Shown here: one piece after another, positions 37,440 to 50,962 of the stretch
Layout of the letters: each line of letters starts with the position of its first letter
Numbering within the stretch: position 1 is the first letter of the stretch
DNA from: Eonycteris spelaea
Taxonomy: Eukaryota > Chordata > Mammalia > Chiroptera > Pteropodidae
Reading direction: 5' to 3'
NCBI GenBank assembly: GCA_003508835.1
Contig: PUFA01000211.1
Span: 930,001 to 994,000 of the forward strand
DNA: 64,000 bases
Position numbers and translations under genes: made by a program
Notes under the pieces: model-generated
Seen by the model: only the letters and a program-made list of their open reading frames with translations
What the model was told of the DNA's origin: nothing
Databases searched by the model: none

Positions 37440-40020
37440 CCTCCTGAGTTGAACAGCATTCAGGGTATGGATAGGGTGAAATCCCTAAAATCTGGCAGGA
37501 AACAATTACCTGTAAATTGAGTAACTGCTAGAGTTACAAAGCCTGAGGGCGCTCATCAGCCAGAGTGAAGAAACTTCACTGAATACCTAGGGCATTGGAT
37601 AGAGACTGCAGAACAGGCACTAGATTAGTGGAGATTAGTGAAACTAATCTAACTCTAGAATAAAGGATACTCTACAACTGCACTAACCAACCTTAAAAAT
37701 AAGCCTTAAAAAGATCAAACCAATATGCAAGTGATGACTGGTTGTCAGAGCAAACCTAACACTTTGAAAAGCATATAACAAAATCCAGCTCCCCAAAATG
37801 TAAAAGTCACACATAGCAAACAAAAATTACCAGACATACAAAGAAGTAGGAAAACAGGACCCATGATCAAGATTAAATCAGTTAATAGAGATCTAAAATT
37901 GAGAAATGATGGAATTCACAGAAAAGGACGTTTCCAAAACTGTTATAAATAACTTCGACATGCTCAAGAATTTAAAGAACAACATGAACATGAGGAAATG
38001 GAAAATTAGAAATAAAAATTTAATTGGATATGTTTACCAGACTGGATTAGAGAAAAGATCAGAGAAACAGAAGACATATATCTATAGACTTTATCCAAAA
38101 TGAAGCGAGAGAAAAAAGAAAAAAACAATGAGTAAAGCCTGAGTGCTCTGTGGGTTAATATTGCGCAGTCTAGCATAAGCACAATTTGAATCTGAGAAAA
38201 GGTGTGTGTGGTTTTTTTGTGTGTGCAAAAAAAATCTGTAAAAATAATGGCTACAAGATTTTTTGTATCTGATGAAAAACAGAAGCCTCCATACCTAAGA
38301 AGCTTAACAAATACCAATCAGGATAAACAAAGAAAACCAAGGTAGTACATCACAATCTGCTGAAAGCTAGTAATAAATAGAAAATCTTCAAAGCAGAAAA
38401 AGAAAATAAAAACATAGCAGGTACAACAGAAGAATGGTATATTTATCTTCAAAAGTATACACAGCAGAGAAAAAAAATGGCACTTTAAACTGCATGAATA
38501 AAAAAAATTTGATGTAGACAGTTATGGCAGCAATAACTATCCTTTAAAAACAAAGAAGTGAAAACTTTTCCAGACAAAAGCTGAGAAATTTGTAGCCAGC
38601 AGACCTGCCTATATGCTAAAGAGAGTTCTTCAAATAAAATTTCAAAAATGAAGCCTGGATAGATATACAAAGAATAAAGAGCACCAGAATTGAATATAAG
38701 GGTAAAAATGAACCTCCAGAGACTGCATATCAAGTTTAACTGAGAACAGAAAAGTAGTAACTGACTGCTAATCACAAAAAAACCTCTCCCCAAATTTTCA
38801 CATCAACCTAACAAAAATGAATAAAACCACTTTGCATATATACCAAGCAAATACATTAGAATATCTTCCAGAAATTGACAAACTTTTTGGAAAAATATAT
38901 GAATTTTCAAAACTGATCGCTGACACAGCAGAAAAAAAAAATTACTGAGGAAAGATAAAAGCAAAGTTATGAACGAATACCTTCTAAAAACACTATGGGC
39001 AAGCAAGGTAAGGAGCAGGTGCCTATGAAGTTAACAGTGTCAGAACATGAAGAAAAGAAAATTTACCGAATTCATTGTGAAGGTAATTTAACTCTGTCAG
39101 AAACTTGACACAGATGACACAAAACAAATCCGCACACCAAATTTACTTATTATTCATGGCATCACAACCCTATTTATTAACACCAAAATACTATAAAGAT
39201 CTACTTTTCTCAATTTTAATCTAATAGACGTTCAATCACAATCTCAGTGGTTGAGATTCAGTTGAAGACAAGCTAAATTATTTGAAAAGAATGAGTGAAA
39301 AATGACCTTGCTATTTCTATTATATAGCTACATTAAGAGCTACACCAAGTACAGGGAAAATGACCAACTAGAAATTAGCCGAGGAATGCTCCTGCTATGA
39401 CAAAAATGCATTACAAATCAAAACAAGTTGATTATGGACAATTCATTCAATAAGTGGTAATGAAAATTGAGTCGTCGATTTCTTAAAAACAAAAGTCTAA
39501 GTATTTAGTCAATTCTACATATACCAGAATCTTAAAACACAGAGACAACCACACAAAGGATGTGCACAGAAAAATTCATATGATGAAATACAAAAACACC
39601 AAAATAGGAAAAATTTGATCTCACAAGTAAAAATGAAACAATCCTCTTTATTCTTTAGATTAGGAAAACTTATCCAATATGGGCAATTAACTCAGGGCTA
39701 GTGAAGAGCACATACAAAGTGGTATATTTCTAGAAAGTAACTGTTAAAGATGTCTCAATCAACCCTCTCGCCCTTGTAATTCCACTTTCAAAATTCTAAC
39801 ACAAGGAAAAACGAATCATATGGAGGACATGTTTTCACATATAAAAGGTATTCAAATACCTTTATTTTTAAAATGAAAAAATTGTAAAGAGCCCCTATAT
39901 TAATTACAGAAATGGTTAAATGACTTATGGTGTACATCCACCTCACACATATTTAGCAGCCATTATCATGTTTAGAAGATTTTTTTAAAAAAATATGGTC
40001 AATAAGTACATTGTAGCAGC
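37440..40020 (+). repeat. HAL1 / old LINE-1 relic, plus strand
   Basis: An A-rich relic with ORF1-like coding debris: a helical segment at 37906-38103 and the 'cagacctgcctatatgctaa' landmark near 38603 that marks the end of ORF1. Its 3' end (39700-40000) has 'ttatggtgtacatccacc' and 'agcagccattatcatgttta'. ORF2 is not evident, which fits HAL1, an L1 relative lacking ORF2. All frames are broken. Confidence 0.65.
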
Positions 40021-43000
40021 TACCATTTCCATTACACTCATATGTCAAGCTCTGAACACACATAATCTTTTACAGTAAAGTAATCTTAACATACGTAAAT
40101 CCAACAGTACACCTGAACGGGTGTGTGGTGCAGATCTGATTCCCAAACTTGTTTCTTTTACTTTGTTACCCTTGAAATTATACATGAAAGAAACGAAAAT
40201 GAAAGGTAACAAAAGGTTTATGTAGTATAATCAATGGTGTTACATGTCAGTGATTAGGATGTAAATAATGTAAAAATGTTAATGGCTCTCTTCCTTAGTG
40301 ACAGAGATCATGAGCGACAAATTCTTGATATTTTGAAAATTTTTACAATATACTATTGACACAATTAAGGTAAAAATCACTTGAAAACAGACTGGAGAGT
40401 CCAAAATCCAGACAAAATTGGGATATTATTTTTAAATAGGTAAAGGTTTATTGGTATTTCTCTGAGCTGCATTTCAGTTTAGGTTGTTTAATCAAAAGTT
40501 TGAAATTTAGTAAGTTGTTCAAGGTAGTATGGGTCTCAACCTCAAAAAGTTCAAAACTGGTTTTTAAACCATCTTAGATATTCATTGCCCAAATAACCAT
40601 TCTGGATATCTTTAGTCTATGTAGCAAGTACTATAGTACCTACAGAACTATTATTAACCTTCCTTTATAGTTTAACATTTCAAATTTTGTTATCCACACC
40701 TACTGAATCGAATCCTATTTATACAAAAGTCTACCATTTTATTCAGAATATATAATCTGAAAACTGAATTCATTAAAAGTTTTAAAATGAACGTGGAAGT
40801 AAAGTAGGCTTTAAACAGTATCCTTTCCCCAAACTTGTTAAATGAATCCTTTATAAACAATTATAAAAGTCTCTGCTCCAAGTCCTTAAATTAAAGTTCC
40901 CTGTCCAGAGGGATTAAGGTTATATATATGCTCATTCCTAGCTGTCTTCAAAAAGACAACAATATATTGTCAGTGCTGCTACTATGTTTTGCTTCAACAG
41001 CACTGATATCTTAGGAATAATTTGAGCCCACTGCAAATTTCACCAGTGTTTATTATACCTGACTTTGTTTGGAGAAAAAAGTTGGTGACAACCACCACCA
41101 GGGGGATCTAGCTAGGCAAAAATACACAAAACCCACACTTCTAAGAGCTACAGCCTTCCATGTGATTTCAGATTCCACTTCGCAAGCATATTTCACAACA
41201 ACCCAAGAGCTGTACTCCTTCTGACACTCGCTTCCTCTAGCAAACCAAAGGTCTTTTAGAGATAAAGTGCCACATTTATTGTTGTATTATGTTTTCTTAG
41301 ACACTCACATTCACCTTGTGCTACCATTTTTATTAGGGTTCTATCTTCTTTTTAAATGTACCAATGATGAAATTTTTGAGTGTTGGGCCCTTACCCCATT
41401 TCCCTCAGAAGCCCTGTGATTTTTAGGCATAATTTGCATAGTGCGATGATTTTTAGCTATGTATATTGATGTATTACAGCAGAATTGTCTGTAAGTTTCC
41501 TTTCCATGGCTTAGTATCAGAGTCATTCTTTTACCTGATCAACAAAGAATTTATTCACAGCCACGTTTTAGAACTGCCCTAAAAATAAAACCATCTAAGG
41601 ATTTGCTTCAAGAGGAAATACATAAACCAGCTAGCAACGCTCAATGGGGAATAAGAATGGAAATGTTACAATCAAGCCCCACATTCAGAGAGTTTTGTTT
41701 TTCATCAGCCAAATCCTTCCAAGAGAACTTCCTAATGTTAAGCAGGGTCTCCATCCAAACCCCACTGTAGAGTGCCTGGACAATGTATACAGGTAGGATC
41801 AGGAAGAGTGGGCTTCCAAAACAAAGGCCCTCAAGGCTTCTTGAAGCTTAAGAAAGATTCTCCAATAGCAGAGACCAAAGCATTATGCTTTGTGCTCCAA
41901 GGTGCCAAGTAAGTTCACCTTCCTGTTTCAGTGGCTCTAATAATTGCTTTCTACGATTTGTCTAGATTAGGTCTTTTTCTTCTAGTTATTTCAGTATAGC
42001 TACCCTACATCTAGTCTGGTCATCAGCTCTGAGGTTCTTTGTCTAGAGGCAGGTGCACCTGGTGTTCTCCCTATTCTATGCAACTGTGCTTTTCAAGTTC
42101 TGAGATACAAAATCAACTTCATGGATACCAATCCGTATTTATTATTTAAAAACAGAACAGACTAGGAGAAACTAGAGACCACCACATACCAGCACCCTGG
42201 ATCACCAGACAAAATGCACTCTTACAGTGGGTTTCACTGCAGAAGTTTGAGAACACTGCTTTAGACCACTGAGCATCAGGGCATCAATGCCCATCTTATC
42301 AGAACACTTAACTGTGAAGTCATAGATGGAGCTTCCTTGATGGCTTCAATCTGGGCTCAGTATTCCTACGGTGAACAATCTGGGTGCTCATCACACTGGG
42401 CTGTAAAGAGCTGACTTCCCTGAGGAGGGCAGCTCTGTGCCTAGACTTCAGCACAGCATCTGACACTTGGGATACATCTGTTAAATTAACACACCTAATA
42501 TTCAAGTGCTCATGGACTGATCTGCATGCTTTCTGGTTTCTTAATAGTGTCATCAAGCTCTCTCCTCTCTGACTCACTTCCACCCTAGGTGGTCTGAGGG
42601 GAGAACAGGACCCTAGTCAACGTTCTGACTCTATGTCTAGATATCTGCAGAGTCACAGGCCTCTGGGAGTCACACTTTTCTTGCTCTTTAAAACAAGAAG
42701 GACAGATGCACTAGATGCATTACTGCTGCCCTGCACACTTCATCCAATTATACCCTTTCCTTAGCCCTGCTCTGCACTGTTCTCTCAATTCGCTTGATTT
42801 TCACAGTAACTTTTCTATATCTTGACTACTCGATCGGCTTCACTGCTTCTCTAATTTCTAGTTTTGCTGCCATACACTCCATGGCCACAAAAGCTTTCCC
42901 CAAACCCTTTATTCAAGTAATTTCCCTATAAACTAGAACCCCAAAACCTAATTTAAATCAAAATAGTTAAGTCTTTCCCTATGTTGGGTCTCATTCACAT

Positions 43001-43748
43001 CTCTGACAACATCTAAGAATTAACCAGAAGTGACATCAGAAACATGGTGAAGTGAGAGACGTCTCCAGATCTCATCCTTGAAACAACAATAAGCTGAACA
43101 TCTAAAACTCAACAAAAAACACCCAGAATGCACACCAGCACATCTGAAAGTGAAATCTATGCATAAGAGCTACCACAGGTCAGAACCTCAGGTGTCAGGT
43201 GGTGGACTGGGAGAAACAAAAACGTTGCCTCTGGCAGCCCACTAGACCTCCCTGCAGGAGGAGGGAGAGAGGAGAAGGTGCGGTGAGTTTCCTGAACATG
43301 CCTGCCTTGGAGAGTTGTGAGTTCCATGTAGCCAGCCAGTGGCAGGGCCAGACATCAGGGCAGAGAAGTGAATCAGCAGAAAAACAACAGATGATTTCTA
43401 CCAGCTGAGGTTGCAAAACCAAGGCTGAGCCGCAACCCCCAACTCCAAACCAGAGGGCCCCTCCCTCCAAACCCTGAGACCAAACACCATGGAGCCCCAG
43501 GGGAATCTGAGCAACACTACTGCACCTTTGCTAATACTGACAGGAACTGAGACTGAGGGTAGTGAGTGTGATTAAATATCTATAAGAAAAAAGGGCATTA
43601 TTAAGAATTTACATTAAGCAGGGATCCAAGAGGCTTAGATGTCACCTAATGGAAACCAAAAAAAAATGCCTTCTTTGCATCAGGCTAAAGAGAGACCTTC
43701 ATATAATAAATATTCTTTCTGGAAAAAAAGCAGAATATACTTCCATTA

Positions 43749-44650
43749 ATGCCCAGGCAGAGAAATAGTCCATTAAACACCACAGATTACCAAGGTGGCA
43801 AAGCAGCTAAGAGAGAAAAAGAAAAATCTCCAGAAAATAAGCTTAAAGACATAGACATATGTGACTTAAATAACAGAGAATTCAGGATGGTACTCCTGAA
43901 AAAAGTCAGTGAGATCCAAACAATTCATATCAACAATTTCAGGAACTGAAAAACAACTAGATGAGCAGAATGAGTCCTTTAGCAAGGAGACGGAAACCCT
44001 CAAAAAGAACCAAATAGAACTTCTGGAGATGAAGAGCAGACTCAAAGAGATGAAAAATGAAATAGCAAGCTTGGGAATAGAGTCAACCATATGGAGGAAA
44101 GGATCAGTGATATCGAAGACAGAAATCTAGAAATAAATCAGAAGGAAGAAGAGAGAACCGAAGATGAAAAATAATGAAAGAGAAATACAAGAACTAACTG
44201 ATACCATCAGGAGAGGAAACATAAGAATAATGGACATTCTGAAGGAGAGAAAAAGGAGCAGGGATAACAAAGCATTTCCAGACAAATAGTTGATGAGAGT
44301 TTCCCAAATCTATAAAATGAGCTGGAGCTTGAAATTCAAGAAGTCAAAAGAACACCTAAATATCTCAATCCGAAAGGTCTTCTCCAAGACATATTTGTTT
44401 AATTTATCAAAAATCAATGACAAAGAGAATTCTCAGGGCAGCCAGGGAAAAGAAGAAGGTAACCTATAAAGAAAAACCCTTTAAATTATCATCAGACTTC
44501 TTGGCACAAACCTTACAAGCCAGAAAGGAATGGAACCAAATATTCAAACTATTAAATGAAAGGAACTAGCAGCTAAGTATAATGTATCCAGCAAAACTAT
44601 GCTTTAGATATGAAGGAGAAATAAAAACTTTTCCAGACATACAAAATTGA
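43749..44650 (+). pseudogene. LINE-1 ORF1 remnant (RNA-binding chaperone protein)
   Basis: Frames 43749-43949 and 43909-44130 give the N-terminal region and the heptad-rich coiled coil (LKKNQIELLEMKSRLKEMKN) that trimerises ORF1p. The C-terminal domain follows in further frames: 'ttacaagccagaaaggaatg' (LQARKEW) near 44510 and 'tatgaaggagaaataaaaac' (YEGEIKT) near 44610. At least two frameshifts and several stops separate them, so no ORF1 protein can be made. Confidence 0.85.
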
Positions 44651-45129
44651 GGGCTTCTCCACTATGAGGCCTGTTACTAAATACTGAAAGGGGTCAGCTC
44701 ACCCAAAATAAAATGACAAAACAAAACAAAAACACATAACTAAGAGTAAGGTGACTAGCAGGCAAATAGAAGCAGAGGAGTGCAATCCTTACTAAGAACA
44801 GGGCATTATAAGCTTAAACAATAAGAAGAGGTTTGCTATAGCAAGATAGTAATGAATATCAGCATACATAGGGATAAACTGAGACAACAATGACAGAAAA
44901 GGAGGGGATGCAAAGATCCGAATTCTCAAAGGGGAATGGAGATAAGGTACACACAGAAGAAAATGGACTACTATAAAACTAGCTTGTACATATTCACAAT
45001 GGTACCCACACGCCAGATTCAGAACTGAAGTATATATAACATAAAAGAAGGACCAGACAGAAAACCCACAAACCAACCAAAATGAAACAAAGAAACAAAA
45101 CAGATACACAAGGACAATGAAGCAATGAA

Positions 45130-46180
45130 ATCAATGAGCTGCCAGAAAGCAAAACCTAAAATAGTTACAGGAAAGCCCCAATTTCAATAACACCCTAAAT
45201 GTAAATGTATTGAACCATCAATAAAAAGGCATAGAGTTGTAGACTGGATCAAAAAACAAAACCCAACCATATGCTTGTCTCCAGGAGACACATCTCAGTT
45301 CCAAAGACTCAAAGTAAAAGGGTGGAAAATGATATTCCAAGTAAATGGCATTCAGAGAAAAGTGGGAGTAGCGGTACTAACATCAGATGAAATAGACTTC
45401 AAAATAAAAAACGTTAAGAAAGATACTGAGGCACTTCTTAATGATAAAGGGAATTACACACCAAGAAGACGTAACACATTAATATCTGTGCTCCCAATCA
45501 GGGAGTCCCAAAATATATAAACCAATTACAAACAGAACTAAAGGAGAAACAGACCAAAACACTACTGTAATAAGGGACTAAATACCCCACTGTTGGATAT
45601 GGACAGATCATTAAATCAATAAGGAATTAATATCTTTAAAAGATACATGAGAATGACTGGACATAATTGACATTTACAGAGCTTTTCATCCCCAAACAGC
45701 TACTTAAAATTTTTCTCTAGTGCACAGAAAATTCTCAAGGACTGACTACATACTAGGCACAGAGATAGCCTCAAAAAATATAAGAGGGTTGCAATCATAC
45801 CAACCATATTCTCTGATCATAATGCTTGGAAGCTGGATATCAACTGTAAGAAGCAGGAAGAACAACAAATACATGTAGATTAAACAACATACTACTGAAG
45901 AAGGACTGTGTCAGAGAAAAATAAAGAGAGAGATCAAGAGATACATAGAAACGAATGATAATGATAGAACAACATATCAAAACTTCTGGCATACGGCAAA
46001 ACTGGTCATAAGAGGAAAGTTCATACCATTATAGGCCTATCTCCAAAAACAAGAAACGAGCCCAAATAAACAACCTAATGCTTCGTCTTAAAAAAAACTA
46101 GAAAAGAACAAATGAAGCCTAAAGTCAGCAGGAGGAAAGAAATGATCAAAATTAGAGCAGAAATAAATGAAATTGAACAC

Positions 46181-46222
<42 letters not shown>

Positions 46223-48750
46223 AGGAAAAATAAAAACAAAGAGCTGGGTCTTTGAGAAAGTTAATAGAATTGACAAACCCTTGGCTAGACTCACTAAAGA
46301 AAAAAAAGAAAGGACACAAAAAACAAAATCAGGGATGAAAGAGGGGAAATTATGACAGACACCGTCGAAATAGAAAGGATCATACAAGAATACTATGAAA
46401 AAATATGTAACACCAAATTTAATAACCTAGAAGAAATGGACCAGCACTTAGAAAGATACAACCTTCTAGACTGAATCAAGAAGAAAGAACTGGAAAATCT
46501 AAATAGACCTGTCAGCAGTATGGAATTGAAACGATCATCCATCCAAAACCTACTGAAAACGTAGTAAGTCCAGGACCAGATGGTTTCACCAGTGAATTCT
46601 ACCAAACATTCATAGAAGATTAACATCTATTCTCCTCAAACTCTTCCGAAAAACTGAAAGAGGCAATACTTCCCAAATCATTTTATGAGGCCAATATTAC
46701 CCTGATACCAAAACCTGGTAAAGTAAACACAGAAAAAGAAAACTACAGACCAGTATCTCTCATGAACATGGATGCAAAAATCCTAAATAAGATACTAGGC
46801 AAATCAAATACAAACAATGTATTAAAAAGATTATACACCACAGTCAAGTGGGCTTCATCCCAGGGCACAGGGATGGTTCCACATATGCCAATCGATTAAT
46901 GTAATACATCATATAAACAAATTAAAAAATAAGAATCATAAGATCATATCAATAGATGCAGAAAAAGCCTTCACAGCATCCATGTATGATCAAAAACACT
47001 TAACAAAAAATCGGTTATAAGAAGGAAAGTACCTTAACATAATAAAGACCATATATGACAAGCCCTCAGCAACATTATACTCAATGGTGAAAAGTTAAAA
47101 ACCTTCCGAGATCAGGAACAAGGCAAGGTTGTCCACTACTGCCACCGTTCTTCAGTATAACATTGGAGGTCCTAGTGAGTACAGTCAGGCAAGAGAAAGA
47201 TATAAAAGATATCCAAATAGAAAGTAAAGAAGTCAAACTGTCACTATTTGTGGATGACATGATTCTCTATATAAAAAACCCTAAAGACTCCATAAGAACA
47301 CTATTAGAAACAATAAGAAATACAGTAAGGTTTCTGGATACAAAATCAATGTTTGAAAATCCATAGTGTTCCTATACTCTAATAATGAATTGTCAGAAAA
47401 ATAAGTGAAAAGAAAGGATTCCTTTCACAATTGCAACAAAATAATAAAATACCCAGGAATAAATCTAACAAAACTGTGTAGACCTATATAATGAAATCTA
47501 TAAGACCCTGTTAAAAGAAACTGAAGAGATGCAAAGAAATGGAAAGATATTCCGTGTTCTTGGATTGGAAGAATCAACATAGTTAAAATGACTATATAAC
47601 CTGAAGCATTATACAGATTAATGCACTCCATCAAAATTCTATTGGCTTTTTTTTTTAAAGAAATAGAACAAAAAAAAATCATCAGATTTGTAGGAAGCCA
47701 AAGCCACCTGAGAAAAAGAATGATACTGAAGGAATCACTCTGCCTGACTTCAAATTATACTACAAAGCAACAGTAATCAAAACAGCATGGTATTGGCAGA
47801 AAAACAGACACATGACCAGTGGAACAGAATCAAGAGTCCAGAAGTAAACGCATATTTATATGGGCATAATAATTTCGACAAAAAAGCGAAAAACATACAG
47901 TAGAGAAAGGAAAGCCTCTTCAATAAATGGTACTGGGAACACTGGAATGTCACCTGCAAAAAGAATGAAACTAGACTGTTGTCTATCACCATACACCAAA
48001 AATTATCAGAATATATTAAGAACCTGAATATAAGACCTGAAACAAGATAATGCATAGAAGAAAACATAGGAACGAAACTCATGGATCTTGGACTTAAAGA
48101 GGATTTTTATGAATTTGACCTCAAAGGCAAGGAAAGTAAAAGCAAAAAAAAATAAATGGGACATCAAACTTAAAAGCTTCTGCCTCAGCAAAAAACATCA
48201 ACAAGGTTAAAGAGACAACCAACTGAATGGGAAATATATTTGCAAGCAACTCCTCTGATAAGGGTCTAATATCCAAAATATAAAGGACACTTACAACTCA
48301 ATAACAAAAAAACCAAATGATCAATCAAAAAATGGCAGAGGACCTGAACAGACACTTCTCTAGAGGACATACAGATGGCCAACAAAGATGCTCAACATCG
48401 TTAGCTATTAGGGAAATGCAAATCAAAATCACTGTAAGACACCATCTCACACCTGTTAGAATAGCTATAATCAACAAGACAAGCAATAACAAATGCTGGA
48501 GAGGATGCGGAGAAAAGGAACCCTCATACACTGCTGGTGGACTGCAATTGGTACAGCCACTATGGAAAACAGTATGGAGTTCCTCAAAACACTAAGAATT
48601 GATCTACCATATGATCCAGCAATCCTCTATTGCGTATTTACCCCAAAGACTTGAAAACTCATATCGACAAAGATATTTGCACACTGATGTTTCACAGCAG
48701 CATTATTCAGAGTGGCCAGGACATGGAAGCAACCAAAGCATCCTATGATA
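45130..48750 (+). pseudogene. LINE-1 ORF2 remnant (endonuclease and reverse transcriptase)
   Basis: Endonuclease-domain coding is open at 45275-45520. The reverse-transcriptase domain follows at 46380-47400, with the catalytic box as FVDD (47247-47258, FADD in active copies). The C-terminal cysteine region (KCWRGCGEK) lies in the open frame 48317-48595, after which the frame shifts. Many stops and an inserted CA microsatellite break the gene. Confidence 0.88.
46177..46218. repeat. (CA)n microsatellite inside LINE-1 ORF2
   Basis: About 19 uninterrupted AC units within the ORF2 remnant. Likely length-polymorphic. Confidence 0.95.
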
Positions 48751-49715
48751 GATGATTGGCTAAAGAAGCTGTGACGGTACATATATACAATGGAATATTA
48801 CTCAGCCATAAGAAGAGATGAAATACTGCCATTTGTGACATGGACTTTGAGATAATCATGCAAGTGAAATATGCTTGACAGAAAAAAACTAAAAACCACA
48901 TGGTATCACTTATGTGGGACATAAACCTAAAAGCAACAAACAAACAGCACAAACAAGCAGAGACTCACAGACAGGGCCAAGAGACTAGTGGTTACCAGAG
49001 TGTAGTGGGGGATGGGGGGGAGGTATATGGTAAAAGGGTCAAATATGTAAAATAGGGGGTTATGTAAATTAACATCAAGTGAATTAAAAAAACAAACAAC
49101 AAAAAAAAAAAAAGAATTAACCAGGCATTCTGCTTCAGGTTGCAGGCATGACTATTTGCATCCAGCTATCTAACATGAGCTACGGGTATGGTGAGCTTGG
49201 GTGAGGGGCTATTTGCAGCTTTATTAGCACTCGAAAAACAAACTGCAAACTCACTTGAAGAAAATAGAATACTAAGAATGGAGGCTACATAAAAGCCATT
49301 TTAGTCCATGAAGCAACAAATAATTCCTTGAAACTACTAAAAACTCATGAATGCAGAAATATACTGAAGGCAGATGAGTGGAAAATTTAAGAGAATTAGT
49401 TAAAAATTGAGATGCACAGAATCAGGGAGATTTTGAAAATCAACAGAAAAAAGAAACATAAACTGTGGTTCTTCAATTAAAAATTGCTGTTTAATAACTA
49501 ATTTCCCAGAGAACCAATCTAAAAATATAAAAAAAAAAGCAATGAGATTTAAAAATTTTGATAAAAAGGGTGATCAAAGACTATGTAACTTTAATAAACT
49601 AGGTAATTTAACTTGCTAAAATAATGAAAGACTAACTTTAATCAAAGACTATGAAACCAAGAGATACACAATGTTTGATATGTGCAGTGCAATGTTTGTA
49701 GCTAAGTGCTATATA

Positions 49716-49868
49716 ACGGGTTTTCAACTGGACAGCCTAACAGAATCATTGGGCAACTTTTTAAGAAGTGCTTGGCCACATCCATCTACCTAGGATTCTG
49801 CGGTGAAGCACAGGCATCTTTCCCAGTGACTCTGATGTACACTGAAGATTGAAGCACTGTTCTAGGAC
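49716..49868. mobile_element. MER5A-type hAT-Charlie fragment
   Basis: 'acagaatcattgggcaactt', 'cctaggattctgcggtgaag' and 'agtgactctgatgtacactg' follow the order of MER5A. Ends approximate. Confidence 0.65.
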
Positions 49869-50599
49869 AAATAGGTTTGGCGTTTTTCACTGATGCGGCA
49901 TACTTGTGGGTGTAAATTCAAAAGAAAACTGAGACTAAAGTAGCCATAAATTTCTCTAAATCAGGGTCATTAAAGTAGAATAATGAAACAGATAAATGAA
50001 AAAGAATGTGATAATTGCAAGAACATTGGAAAGAATACAGGGAGATGCTAAATCAGTAAAGAAGGGTATTAGAAACATAGAGAGACCTGAAATACCCGAA
50101 GATATTCAACATAACTGCTTTTCTTTAATAACAAATTATTGAGTAAATCAAAAGAGACAGTAAAAATTAAGGTTCTGGGAATCAGCAGGAAGTCCTGAAG
50201 TGCTGTCGACAATGACAAGACCATACTGCTTTCCTCTTTACGAAACAGCCAATTCAAGGAAACAGTTTCATCACAATTTCAGTTAAATAGCCTCCAAATG
50301 TGGAAACAGTCTAACAGTTGGTTCTTATTACTTGTATTTATACATTTTTATAGTTTAATATCATTAAGGAGTAAAAAATTTCCACATTCTGATAATAACC
50401 TTCCCTCAGAATGGACTTCCCATTCACTGACACTCTTCCTAATTTATTTTCTTTCTTCTCTAAATGCAAGAGGGAAATCCACTGTTCAATCATAATAGTT
50501 TCTCAGTGGAGGTAACAAGAGGTCAAGAAACACAGAGGCAAAGGAGCAGCAACAAACTATTCATGGGCTCATCTGTACTTGCAGGATGCGGTCCCATAT

Positions 50600-50720
50600 C
50601 TCAAGAACTCTTCTCATTTTACAGGATGAAAAACCTAGGGTCCTAGGAGGCTTAACTACCTTGCCTGAGGTTATTGATCGATGAGAGCACATGACGGTAG
50701 ACCACATCAAGGTCCAGTAG
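50600..50720 (-). repeat. MIR SINE fragment
   Basis: 'ttttacaggatgaaaaacct' and 'ggcttaactaccttgcctga' match the core of MIR in reverse orientation. Confidence 0.6.
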
Positions 50721-50924
50721 ATGCACAAATGCCTCCTCTATCACACCTGCTGCAGCATTAAAGACATGTAACGATGAAAAAGCTAAAGGGCAAAAGTAAA
50801 TGATGTAAAAATGACCGACTTAGTAATAAGAAATGTCTTCAAGAAGGTTAGGAACATTTCCAGTAATGTTGCTTAAGAACTTTATAGAGTTAGATTTTAA
50901 CTGGCTCTCAAGTTACTTTTACAC

Positions 50925-50962
50925 ATAGAAGGTGCTCAATAAATATTTGTTGGCAGATAAGT
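50925..50962 (+). repeat. L2/MIR 3'-tail fragment
   Basis: 'aaggtgctcaataaatattt' is the shared 3' tail of L2 and related elements. Only the tail is clear. Confidence 0.5.

Larger units (their letters stand above)
43028..49111 (+). mobile_element. Structurally full-length LINE-1, coding-dead, with 13-bp target duplication
   Basis: A 6.08-kb element on the plus strand, antisense to CDYL. The order is 5' UTR (43028-43740), ORF1 (43749-44650, broken), spacer, ORF2 (about 45130-48750, broken), 3' UTR and an A-rich tail (49086-49111). The sequence aagaattaaccag occurs exactly at both ends (43015-43027 and 49112-49124), the target-site duplication. This shows that both ends are preserved and that the insertion is not very ancient. 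Confidence 0.92.

Noticed and set aside
40010..40100. Possible MIR/L2 fragment after the HAL1 relic
   Set aside because: Faint resemblance only, no continuous match.
42160..42290. Possible MER5B-like fragment ('gaagtttgagaacactgctt')
   Set aside because: Only the terminal motif is suggestive; too little to call.
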